A stretch of DNA of 64,000 nt, taken from positions 62,001-126,000 of the forward strand of contig CAVTIA010000003.1 in the NCBI GenBank assembly GCA_963734635.1, written 5' to 3'. Below the pieces are notes generated by a model that did not search any database, was not told the DNA's origin, and saw nothing but the letters and a program-made list of their open reading frames with translations. Positions within the stretch are counted from its first letter, which is position 1; each line of letters begins with the position of its first letter. The position numbers and the translations under genes were made by a program. Origin of the DNA: DATCJA01 sp963734635. GTDB lineage: Bacteria > Acidobacteriota > Vicinamibacteria > Vicinamibacterales > UBA2999. Positions 50,806 through 58,682 of this stretch are shown piece after piece.

Positions 50806-51476
50806 GTGGCACAAGGCAGCATGGCTATTCGCCAGCTACCTCCCTTGCCGATCGCAGGTCATCACTCGTCCGGGATGGGGACTCCTGATCACCCCATGCG
50901 GATCGCCACGCGGCGAGCGGCCGGCCTTGACGCCAGCGGTTGGACGGCCGAACTGCGCGAGGAGGTCGAAGACTTTTTCGACGGTCTTGCGAATGAATGG
51001 CACACACGATCATCGCCGGAGCGAACAGCGGTCGTTCTCGACGCGCTCTCGCGGGGCCTTCCTTTTGGCCCCACCGCGGCCCCCGCCGGAATCGCCGTGG
51101 AGGTCGGCAGTGGCATTGGCACCTACTCGGATCTCCTCGCGAAGCGATTCGCTACAGTCGTCGCCATCGATCTCTCGCTGGCGATGTTGAAGTTGGCTCC
51201 GGCCGGACCTGCGCATCGGTGCAAGCCGATGGCGCCAGGTTGCCGCTGCACGACTCGTGCGCAGCCGCAATCGTGCTGATCAATGCGTTCCTGTTTCCCG
51301 GGGAAGTGGAACGCGTGCTGTCACCCACGGGCGCGTTGGTGTGGGTGAATAGCAGCGGTGAACAAACGCCGATCTATCTGTCGGTGGAGGATCTCGTCAC
51401 GCAACTGCCAGGCGAATGGACAGGCACTTCGAGCCGGGCGGGTGAGGGGTACTGGTGCGTGCTCACGCGGGCGTGA
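50806..51476 (+). CDS. SAM-dependent methyltransferase-like protein, frameshifted
   Basis: GTG 50806 or ATG 50821 starts right after the UbiD stop. The N-terminal half has FFDGLANEWHTRSSPERTAVVLDALSRGLPFG and the SAM-binding motif IAVEVGSGIGTYSDLLAKRF with the acidic strand end VVAIDLSLAMLKLA. The first frame then loses similarity. From about 51215-51235 the next frame continues with VQADGARLPLHDSCAAAIVLINAFLFPGEVERVLSPTGALVWVNSSG and ends at 51476. One missing base, or two extra, explains it. Substrate unknown. Confidence 0.72.
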
Positions 51477-51536
51477 CCCACGTTTCATCCCTGATCCTTC
51501 GGTTAGCATCGACTCGGATTCGTGAGCTGCGAGGAA

Positions 51537-51704
51537 ATCATGAAGAGTTTGCTGACCGGGAACCACATCCGGCACCTTGGAACGGTACTCGTGGTGCACG
51601 CCGAAGCCTCGTATCACGCCGCATACGATCACTGCACGGCGGCGTATCTCCGGCAAGGAGGCGTTTCGGCAGTTAGTTTTGTTCGGCTCGCCGATGTGGG
51701 GTTG
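51537..51704 (+). pseudogene. remnant of the C-terminal part of an alpha/beta-hydrolase-like protein
   Basis: The frame encodes MKSLLTGNHIRHLGTVLVVHAEASYHAAYDHCTAAYLRQGG, then FVRLADVGL, which resembles the acid-residue region near the C-terminus of a hydrolase family (VxAEASYHxxYDHCTxxYLxQAGV). The following GNGH segment with the catalytic His and everything upstream are missing. The rest of the 371-base gap (51477-51847) shows no other gene. The identification rests on memory of the family. Confidence 0.45.
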
Positions 51705-51787
51705 ACCCGACACCGGCGACGGCGGATGCCTCTGTGCGCGGAGCGGATAGTAGCGGCAGGCGATAGGAAGTTAGGCGCGCATCGCCG

Positions 51788-51793
51788 TATAAT
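51788..51793 (+). promoter_or_regulatory. putative -10 box (TATAAT) upstream of the beta-propeller gene
   Basis: A perfect TATAAT lies 55 bases before ATG 51848. No convincing -35 box is seen at the normal distance. Confidence 0.35.
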
Positions 51794-51847
51794 CCGCAAC
51801 ACAATTCCTTCGAGCTTGCCGTCCGGTTTTCACCACAGGAGGCCGGG

Positions 51848-53065
51848 ATGAAGCGGAACCGCAATCTCCTCATCGGCACGACGTTCCTCGCCCTGCTCAT
51901 CGCCCTCGCTGTCACGCAATCGGTGCTCGAGCAGGCTGTTGCCCAACAGGGGGGCGTTGAGGCGCCCCGGTTCGAGGTTGACCCGTTTTGGCCGAAGCCG
52001 CTGCCGAACAACTGGGTGCTGGGGCAGACCATCGGCGTCTGGGTCGACGAACAGGACGTTATCTGGATCGTCCATCGGGGCTCCGCCACGCTGGCCGACA
52101 ACGAGAAGGCGCTGGAGCTGAAGAACGGCGAATGCTGTGCCGCCGCACCACCGGTGCTCGCCTTCGACCCCAACGGCAATCTCGTCAGGTCCTGGGGCGG
52201 GCCGGGGCAGGGTTATGACTGGCCCACTGCGAACCACGGCATCTTCATCGATCATGTCGGCAACGTCTGGATCGGCGGCAACGGCCCCGGCGACTCGCAT
52301 CTGGTGAAGTTCACCAGGGACGGCAAGTTCCTGCAGCAGTTCGGGCGCCCGAACGCGCGCCGCGGCCCGCCGAACGCGCAGGGGCAGCCCACATACGTCG
52401 GCGGCAGCAACGACCAGCAGAACTTCGGCCGCATCGCGAAGATCTTCGTCGACCCGAAGGCGAACGAAGCGTTCCTCGCCGACGGCTATCTCAACAAGCG
52501 CGTTGCGGTCGTCGATGCGACGAGCGGCAAGTTGAAGCGATACTGGGGCGCGTACGGCAGCAAGCCGGACGACACGCCCGTGCCGGCGTACGACCCGGCG
52601 GCGCCGCCCGCTAAGCAGTTCCGCAATCCGGTCCACTGCGCCATGCTCTCCAATGACGGGCTGTTGTACGTGTGCGATCGAAATAGCGATCGCCTTCAAG
52701 TGTTCAAGCCCGATGGCACGTTTGTGCGGGAAGTATTCATTGCGCGCGGCACGAAGGCGTCGGGCTCGGTGTGGGACGTGGCCTTCTCGCGCGATCCGCA
52801 GCAGCAGTACCTCTACATCAGCGACGGGATGAACAACCGTGTGTACGTGCTGCGCCGGGACACACTCGACGTGCTCACCAGCTTCGGTACCGGCGGCCGC
52901 CAGCCAGGGCAGTTCTTCGGCGTGCACAGCATCGCGACCGACTCGAAGGGGAACCTCTACACGACGGAGACGTGGGAAGGAAAGCGCCTGCAGAAGTTCG
53001 TGTTCAGAGGCATAGGGCGCGTCAGGACTCCGCATCAGGGTCCTGTGTGGCCGGAGACGCGCTGA
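51848..53065 (+). CDS. secreted NHL/six-bladed beta-propeller protein
   Basis: ATG 51848 follows ACAGGAGG at 51836-51843. A signal peptide or anchor (NLLIGTTFLALLIALAVTQSV) precedes FEVDPFWPKPLPNNWVLGQTIGVWVDEQDVIWIVHRG. Blades repeat the NHL pattern: VLAFDPNGNLVRSWGGPGQGYDWPTANHGIFIDHVGNVWIGGNG, HLVKFTRDGKFLQQFG, LYVCDRNSDRLQVFKPDGTFVREV and VHSIATDSKGNLYTTETWEGKRLQKF. The 405-residue protein resembles peptidylglycine-amidating-lyase-like propellers. It may bind or process a substrate outside the cytoplasm; the reaction is unknown. Confidence 0.85.
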   Translation: MKRNRNLLIGTTFLALLIALAVTQSVLEQAVAQQGGVEAPRFEVDPFWPKPLPNNWVLGQTIGVWVDEQDVIWIVHRGSATLADNEKALELKNGECCAAAPPVLAFDPNGNLVRSWGGPGQGYDWPTANHGIFIDHVGNVWIGGNGPGDSHLVKFTRDGKFLQQFGRPNARRGPPNAQGQPTYVGGSNDQQNFGRIAKIFVDPKANEAFLADGYLNKRVAVVDATSGKLKRYWGAYGSKPDDTPVPAYDPAAPPAKQFRNPVHCAMLSNDGLLYVCDRNSDRLQVFKPDGTFVREVFIARGTKASGSVWDVAFSRDPQQQYLYISDGMNNRVYVLRRDTLDVLTSFGTGGRQPGQFFGVHSIATDSKGNLYTTETWEGKRLQKFVFRGIGRVRTPHQGPVWPETR

Positions 53066-53101
53066 GAGGGATGGTCGTGCAAGGCGCGCTCCGCTGAAGG
53101 T

Positions 53102-54241
53102 TCAGCCCTGGTTGCCCTCGAACCTCGCAACGGCGAAGAACGGATCGGGCGAGGCATCCTCTCTGATCTGACGCGCCAGGATCTCTCCGAGAGCGGGTCC
53201 CATCTTGTAGCCGTGGCCACTGCCGCCGCCCGCAATCCAGACATCAGGCATCGCGGGATGGCGATCGACAATGAAGTGGCCGTCCGGGGTGTTTTCGTAC
53301 TGACAGACCTCGGCTCCGAGCACGGGTAAGTCCGTCAAGGCTGGAAACCGGCGGCTCACGAACGCGCGAAGCGCGCGCTCACCGTCGTGAGATGGCATGC
53401 GGCTGCCGCCGGTCGGATCGAACTCCGGCCCGCGGGCGTCATCAGCGACCTTGAAGCCGCGGTGCCGGTTGCCTGGAATGCCGTAGATGAAGCGGTCGCT
53501 GATGTCGATCCACACCGGAAGGCGCGAATCGAGGAATCGCTCATCGCCTGCCGGAGCGCCGAAGTAGAACACCTCCTGTCGTGTCGAACGTATGCGCCCG
53601 CCAATGACGTCCGGGAACAGTTGGGCCAGCCAGGGCCCGCATGCGAAGACGTAGCGGTCCGCCTCGAGGCGGCTCCCGTCGGCGAGCCGTACATCCGGCC
53701 GGCGGCCCTCCGCTTTGACGGTGACAACCGCAGCATGCCGGTACGTGCCGCCGGTCCGCACCACTTCTCGTGCGACCGCATCGCACGCGTCCCTGGCGAG
53801 CAGGTATCCGCCTTCACGTTCGAAGTAGATGTCCTTGACGCCATCGAAGTTGATCTGCGGCCACTGCTTCGCCGCGACGCTCGTCTGCAGTTCTTCGTAT
53901 TCGAGTGCGAGTTCCCGCAACACGCCCAATGACTGCCGGACATAGCTGTCGTCGGTGCCGGTCAGCCAAAGAACGCCGGTCCGTGTGTAGTACTCCCGGG
54001 CGGCGGTCCGGTTCCATTCGCGCCACAGGGTCAATGCCCTGGCCGCCATCTCGACGTATTTCCGGGTTGGCCCGTAAATCGTCCGGATGACGCGAGTTTC
54101 GCCGCCGGAGCTCGCGCGAGTGTTCCCAGGTCCCCACGCGTCGATGAGCGTGACCTGCGCCCCAGCACGTTGCAGGTACAACGCTGTCCATCCACCGAAC
54201 GCACCTGCACCGACTACCGCGACGCGAAGCGGAGAGCTCAT
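53102..54241 (-). CDS. FAD-dependent oxidoreductase, monomeric sarcosine oxidase-like (DAO family)
   Basis: Encodes 379 residues. The FAD motif is VAVVGAGAFGGWTALYLQRAGAQVTLIDAWGPGNTRASSGGETRVIR, close to sarcosine oxidase/N-methyltryptophan oxidase (ASSGxxRxIR). YVFACGPWLAQLFPD, the covalent-FAD-region pattern CQYENTPDGHFIVDRHP and the C-terminal WIAGGGSGHGYKMGPALGE all fit that group. It oxidises a secondary amine or N-methyl amino acid and forms hydrogen peroxide. It would be cytoplasmic. It is divergent from the truncated amidase remnant. Confidence 0.88.
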   Translation of the reverse strand: MSSPLRVAVVGAGAFGGWTALYLQRAGAQVTLIDAWGPGNTRASSGGETRVIRTIYGPTRKYVEMAARALTLWREWNRTAAREYYTRTGVLWLTGTDDSYVRQSLGVLRELALEYEELQTSVAAKQWPQINFDGVKDIYFEREGGYLLARDACDAVAREVVRTGGTYRHAAVVTVKAEGRRPDVRLADGSRLEADRYVFACGPWLAQLFPDVIGGRIRSTRQEVFYFGAPAGDERFLDSRLPVWIDISDRFIYGIPGNRHRGFKVADDARGPEFDPTGGSRMPSHDGERALRAFVSRRFPALTDLPVLGAEVCQYENTPDGHFIVDRHPAMPDVWIAGGGSGHGYKMGPALGEILARQIREDASPDPFFAVARFEGNQG

Positions 54242-54297
54242 GTTGAAGCGTTATCATGACGCACCTGTCGCGTTAGAACAGCAAGAAGGAGTCCTGC

Positions 54298-54609
54298 ATG
54301 CGTCAACAGGCAACTATTGCGGCTCTGTCGTTGTCGCTCGTCGGCATCTCTGTTCTCGGCGGCCGAGCACAGACGCGCGCGGCTCCGGACCCCACAGCAT
54401 TCCACCTCCTCGAGGCGACGATCGACGACATTCACGAGGCGTTCCAAGCGAAGCAACTGACATGTCGAGCGCTGATCGAGCTGTATCTCCGGCGCATCGA
54501 TGCCTACGACAAGGCCGGTCCCAGTAGACCGCTATGCTGGTCACAACGAGTACGAGATTCACGCAACGAGCCGCATAGCGGTCCAATCGACGTCGAGGGA
54601 AGAGTATGA
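54298..54609 (+). pseudogene. amidase-family gene truncated after the N-terminus
   Basis: ATG 54298 follows AAGAAGGAG at 54282-54290. A signal peptide is followed by FHLLEATIDDIHEAFQAKQLTCRALIELYLRRIDAYDKAGP, the unmistakable start of amidase-signature proteins. At about 54522 the amidase sequence stops and the frame runs through a 57-bp inverted-end repeat to a stop at 54609. The Ser-Ser-Lys catalytic core is entirely missing. This looks like a gene cut by a recombination or insertion event at the repeat. Confidence 0.75.
54525..54586. repeat. 57-bp dispersed repeat with perfect inverted ends (copy 2)
   Basis: GACCGCTATGC at 54527-54537 and GCATAGCGGTC at 54573-54583 are perfect inverted repeats. 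In reverse complement the element matches 26560-26617 over its first 22 bases and again over CGTACTCGTT. It sits exactly where the amidase homology ends. Confidence 0.75.
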
Positions 54610-55586
54610 ACGCGCAAGAGAAGTGCAAGTTGATTCCCGCGAGAGCGACGAATCGGGTTGTAGTGGGGGCGGCGATCAGCCTCGCGATCGGCCTTCAGCT
54701 GCACGCCGTTCCTCTCGTGCAGGCGGGGCTCCCCGCGCGCGTGGCGCGGTCGTTGGTGCAGACCGGTCGAGCAGGCGGTCCTGCCGCGCGCCGCGACTTT
54801 GCGAACCTGCCGGGTGTACGTATGTGGTTCACCGATACCGGCGGCAATGGCGAGCCCGTCGTGCTGCTGCACGCCAACACTGGGACGAGCGAGGTATGGG
54901 AGCCCCAGGTGACGGCATTTTCGAAGGCTGGCTATCGGGTCATTACCTTCGATCGGCGCGGCTGGGGGCGAAGCCAGGCCGATACGGCGACCGGTGTCCA
55001 ACCCGGGCACACCTCCGAGGACCTGCACGCCCTCGCCGACTTCTTGCGACTCGAGCGCTTCCATCTGGTGGGCGTTGCTGGCGGCGGATTCGTGGCGCTC
55101 GACTACGCGGCATGGCATCCCGACCGGCTGTCGAATCTCGTCGTGGGCGCCAGCACGGGGTCGGTCAGCGACCGGGAGATTCAGGACTTCATCGCACGGA
55201 TCGAGATTCCCGGCATCCGATCTCTGTCGGCGCATTACCGTGAAGTGAGCGCGTCGTATCGCGGTGCCAACCCCGAAGGCACGAAGCGCTGGCTCGAGAT
55301 CGAAGAGCACGCGCGTCAGCCGAACGCGCCGGTGCAACCAACGCGATCGCCTAACACGTTCGCAAAGCTGGATGGCATCACGACCAGGACGCTCGTCGTC
55401 GCCGCCGACGCTGATCTCCTGGCTCCGCCTGCCCTCATGCGATTGTGGGCTCGCCACGTGAAGGGCGCCCAGTGGGCGACGGTGCGGGATGCGGGCCATT
55501 CGCTCGCGTGGGAGCAGCCGGATGTTTTCAACGACATCGTACTGCGCTTCTTGAAGGGAGAGTCGCCCTTTCCGAGTGTCCCGTAG
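54606..55586 (+). CDS. exported alpha/beta-hydrolase-fold protein lacking the nucleophile serine
   Basis: ATG 54606 gives 326 residues. A possible signal peptide spans about residues 17-40. The fold is clear: VRMWFTDTGGNGEPVVLLHANTGTSEVWEPQ, VITFDRRGWGRSQAD, VVAADADLLAPP and DAGHSLAWEQPDVF with His298. The nucleophile elbow that should read GxSxG is GVAGG, so the position of Ser is Ala158. Either another residue is used or the protein is not a hydrolase; cofactor-free dioxygenases and binding proteins with this fold exist. It starts just after the repeat that truncates the amidase. Confidence 0.83.
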   Translation: MNAQEKCKLIPARATNRVVVGAAISLAIGLQLHAVPLVQAGLPARVARSLVQTGRAGGPAARRDFANLPGVRMWFTDTGGNGEPVVLLHANTGTSEVWEPQVTAFSKAGYRVITFDRRGWGRSQADTATGVQPGHTSEDLHALADFLRLERFHLVGVAGGGFVALDYAAWHPDRLSNLVVGASTGSVSDREIQDFIARIEIPGIRSLSAHYREVSASYRGANPEGTKRWLEIEEHARQPNAPVQPTRSPNTFAKLDGITTRTLVVAADADLLAPPALMRLWARHVKGAQWATVRDAGHSLAWEQPDVFNDIVLRFLKGESPFPSVP

Positions 55587-55595
55587 TGGCACTGG

Positions 55596-55770
55596 AGCGT
55601 TTCGCGCAGCCGCAGAGGGCGCCACATTGGAAATCTCTGTGTCTCTGCGTCTCTGTGGCGGGTGTTCAGTGAAGATTGTCGGGATCCACGCGCCCGGTCC
55701 GGCTGAAGCCGGACACTGACGTACGGCAACTCTCTGCGTCTCCGGGTCTCTGTGGCCCGTGATCGGTGGA
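55596..55770. repeat. low-complexity CTCTGTGTCTCTG repeats and a REP-like hairpin
   Basis: Two tracts of CTCTGTGTCTCTGCGTCTCTGTGGC type flank a REP-like hairpin (GTCCGGC-TGAA-GCCGGAC, 55697-55714). They lie at the convergent ends of the 54606 and 55666 genes. The hairpin is translated as the C-terminal tail of the 2Fe-2S protein. Confidence 0.6.
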
Positions 55771-56256
55771 GGTTACTCCCTGCATCAGGGCGGCTGCGAG
55801 TTTGACCGCTTCGATGATTTCCGGGTACGCGGCGCAGCGACAGAGATTTCCCGAGAGATAGTGTCGAATCTGCTCTTCGGTGGGATGCGCGTGATGCCCG
55901 AGGAGCTCTTTCGTCATCAGGATGAACCCCGGCGTGCAGAAGCCGCACTGGAACCCGGTCTTCTCCACGAACGCCCGTTGAATCGGATGCAGCTCGGCGC
56001 CCCGCGACAGGCCCTCTACCGTGGTCACTTCGGTTCCCTCGATGAAGGCGGCAAGGTGAAGGCAGCCCGAAACCGCGATGTCGTTTACGAGCACCGTGCA
56101 GCACCCACAAAGCCCCTGTCCGCAGCTCTCGCGTGCTCCGAACAGGCCGAAATCCCGCTGCAACACCTCGATGACGGTTTCGTGCGGAGAAGCCATTGCG
56201 CGAACGGCACGGCCATTCAGCGTGAACGCGACGGTGCGCGGTCCGGTCCCGCTCAT
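55666..56256 (-). CDS. 2Fe-2S subunit of a xanthine-dehydrogenase-family molybdenum hydroxylase, second operon
   Basis: Encodes 196 residues. Cluster ligands are Cys45, 50, 53, 65 (SCGQGLCGCCTV) and Cys104, 107, 139, 141 (CGFCTPG, LCRCAAY). The start overlaps the Mo subunit stop (ATGA). The last about 40 residues (from STDHGPQRPGD to TSVSGFSRTGRVDPDNLH) lie outside the normal family and are encoded by intergenic low-complexity sequence and a REP-like hairpin. The natural stop was apparently lost or the gene extends into repeat DNA. Electron relay between the Mo and FAD subunits at 56253 and 58682. Confidence 0.9.
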   Translation of the reverse strand: MSGTGPRTVAFTLNGRAVRAMASPHETVIEVLQRDFGLFGARESCGQGLCGCCTVLVNDIAVSGCLHLAAFIEGTEVTTVEGLSRGAELHPIQRAFVEKTGFQCGFCTPGFILMTKELLGHHAHPTEEQIRHYLSGNLCRCAAYPEIIEAVKLAAALMQGVTSTDHGPQRPGDAESCRTSVSGFSRTGRVDPDNLH

Positions 56257-58682
56257 CGGTCGCTCTCCAGCGGTCTGCGTTCCATCTCGCGGATCGCGCG
56301 CAGTACGCGCTCAGGCGTGAGCGGCATATCGAATGTCGTGACGCCGACGGCGTCGTACAGAGCGTTCGCAATCGCTGGGGCAGGGCTGAAGATGCCGGTT
56401 TCGCCTACTCCCTTTGCTCCGAACGGTCCGTCGCGGTGCGGTACTTCCACGAACGCCGCCTGGAGATCCTGCGGGAGGTCCAGCATGCCAGGAATCTTGT
56501 AGTCGGCGAGGCTGGCATTCACGACCTGGCCGTCGTTGAACACCATCTCCTCGAACAGCGTGAAGCCGAGCTGCATGATCGCCGCACCCGTGAGCTGCCG
56601 CTCTACCGATGCCGGGTTGATGGCGCGGCCGACGTCGGCGACGTTGACGAGCTTCGTCACCTCGATGCGTCCGGTTTCGCAGTCGACCGCGATCTCCGCG
56701 CCGGCGCCGCCAAGCATCCAGAACGGCGTGATGTCGGTGGACTGGCCAGTCTGTGCGTCGGGCTTTACATAACTGGGTGTATACGAGCCGAAACCAACGA
56801 TCGTCCCGGCCTGCATCCCGAACCTGGCGAGCATCGCCTCTCGAAATGTCATGCCTACGGATTTCGGGACGCCTGGTTTCGACCTGATCGCCTGGTCGAC
56901 GCATTCGAGATCGACGACGGCCACGCCATTTGCGCCGGCGGCGATCCGCAGCAGTTGGTCGCGCGCATCTTCGGCCGCGCGACGCACGGCGTTGCCCATG
57001 TGAAACGTCGACCGCGAGCCGAGCGTCGCCATGTCGTACGGCGTTACGTCCGTATCCGGATGCACGACATGCACGGCCGTTGTCCGAATGCCGAGCACCT
57101 CCGCGGCGATCTGCGCCATCGTCGTATCCGACGCCTGGCCCATGTCCACCGTGCTGCACTGCACCGCGCAACTTCCATCGCCGTACACATGGACAGCGGC
57201 CGCTGACGACGTAGGCGCGACACAGGCCTTGAGCCCAATTGCTATCCCGCGCCCACGGCGGATCGTGCCCGTGCCGCTGTCGAACGGCTTGTGCCACGCC
57301 ATGCGCTCGGCCAGCCGATCGAGCACGGCGTCGATCTCCAGGCCGGAGACGGTCGTTCCCGTGGCAAACGGCTGTCCGTTCCGAATTGCATTCCGCCGCC
57401 GGAATTCGATCGGATCGATCCCGAGCGCCCGGGCGATGATGTCGGCCTGGCGCTCGTATGCCCAGACCAGTTGTGAGATACCGAATCCCCGAAGCGCACC
57501 CGCAGGAGGCTCGTTGGTGTAGACGGCGTAATTGTCGAGCGCGACGTGCTCGATGTCATACGGTCCGGCGGCCGTGAATCCGGACTTCTGGCTCACCCGC
57601 GGACCGATGTCGGCGTAGGCGCCGCCATTCCAGTACGTCTCGACGGTCCGCGCAGTCATGCGCCCGTCGCGGCGCACTCCGGTCTTCATTCGTACCGTCG
57701 CGCCATGCTTGGTAATCGTGTAGAACTGCTCGTCCATCGTCAGCGCAATCCGAACCGGCTTGCGAAGGAGCAGCGCGCACACGGCGACCATCGCTTCGAG
57801 CTTGATGTAAAGCTTGGCGCCCAGCCCGCCGCCGAGGTACGCGGTTCGGACGCGGACGCGGTTCTCGGGCCAGCCGAGCAGACGGCTGATCTCGCTGCGC
57901 ACGAACGAGGGACTCTGGGAAGCGGTGTGGATCGTCAGGCCACCAGGTCCCTGGGGCTCCGCCAGCGAGACCATCGGCTCGAAGGTCGCGTGCATGACCT
58001 TTCCGGTTCGAAAGGTGTGCTCGAACACGTGGTCGGCACTGGCAAACGCCTGTTCCACGTCGCCGCGGCGCACGTGCGTGTCGAGCGCGACGTTCGTGCC
58101 GCTGCGTCCCGCCAAGTGCTTCAGGTCAGTGAACGTCCCGGCCGGCTTGAGCACGTCGTGAATAACAGGCGCCCCGGGACGGGCTGCTGCTACCTCGTCG
58201 AACACCGCCTCGATCGGGTCGTATTCGACAGCGATCAGATCAGCGGCCTGTTCGGCTGCGTGCGGATCGTCCGCGAGAGCGATCGCCACCGGCTCGCCGA
58301 CGTGCCGGACCTTGCCGAGTGCGAGGATCGGCTGATCGTGAAAGGCGGGTCCGTAATACGGATGCGGAACGAGCTTCAGGACGTCTTCGGCTGTGATCAC
58401 GGCGTGCACGCCTTCGACTTCCAGCGCAGCCGTCGTATCGATGCGGACGATGCGCCCGTGCGGTACGGTGCTGCGGTGAATCCGTCCGTGCAACATCCCG
58501 GGGAGCCGCAGGTTGTGGATGTATTCGATCGTCCCGTCGACCTTGGCCACGCTTTCGAGCCGCGGAATCGACCGGCCGATTTCGCGAAACCGTGGACGGT
58601 CGCGATCCGGCACGTCCTCAGCTGGTGCCTCGATCGGCGTCGACGTAGTGGAGCTGAGCGGCTCGGCCTCCCGAGTAGCCAT
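56253..58682 (-). CDS. molybdopterin-binding subunit of a xanthine-dehydrogenase-family hydroxylase, second operon
   Basis: Encodes 809 residues. The aldehyde oxidase/xanthine dehydrogenase layout is complete: IGRSIPRLESVAKVDGTIEYIHNLRLPGMLHGRI, GKVRHVGEPVAIALADD, LGGGLGAKLYIKLEAMVAVCALLLRKPVRI, GALRGFGISQLVWAYERQ, DMGQASDTTMAQIAAEVLGI and GVGETGIFSPAPAIANAL with the catalytic Glu at 761. It would hydroxylate an aromatic or heterocyclic substrate. Overlaps join it to the FAD subunit upstream and the 2Fe-2S subunit downstream. It is clearly different from the 31627 protein, so two distinct hydroxylases are present. Confidence 0.92.
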   Translation of the reverse strand: MATREAEPLSSTTSTPIEAPAEDVPDRDRPRFREIGRSIPRLESVAKVDGTIEYIHNLRLPGMLHGRIHRSTVPHGRIVRIDTTAALEVEGVHAVITAEDVLKLVPHPYYGPAFHDQPILALGKVRHVGEPVAIALADDPHAAEQAADLIAVEYDPIEAVFDEVAAARPGAPVIHDVLKPAGTFTDLKHLAGRSGTNVALDTHVRRGDVEQAFASADHVFEHTFRTGKVMHATFEPMVSLAEPQGPGGLTIHTASQSPSFVRSEISRLLGWPENRVRVRTAYLGGGLGAKLYIKLEAMVAVCALLLRKPVRIALTMDEQFYTITKHGATVRMKTGVRRDGRMTARTVETYWNGGAYADIGPRVSQKSGFTAAGPYDIEHVALDNYAVYTNEPPAGALRGFGISQLVWAYERQADIIARALGIDPIEFRRRNAIRNGQPFATGTTVSGLEIDAVLDRLAERMAWHKPFDSGTGTIRRGRGIAIGLKACVAPTSSAAAVHVYGDGSCAVQCSTVDMGQASDTTMAQIAAEVLGIRTTAVHVVHPDTDVTPYDMATLGSRSTFHMGNAVRRAAEDARDQLLRIAAGANGVAVVDLECVDQAIRSKPGVPKSVGMTFREAMLARFGMQAGTIVGFGSYTPSYVKPDAQTGQSTDITPFWMLGGAGAEIAVDCETGRIEVTKLVNVADVGRAINPASVERQLTGAAIMQLGFTLFEEMVFNDGQVVNASLADYKIPGMLDLPQDLQAAFVEVPHRDGPFGAKGVGETGIFSPAPAIANALYDAVGVTTFDMPLTPERVLRAIREMERRPLESDR

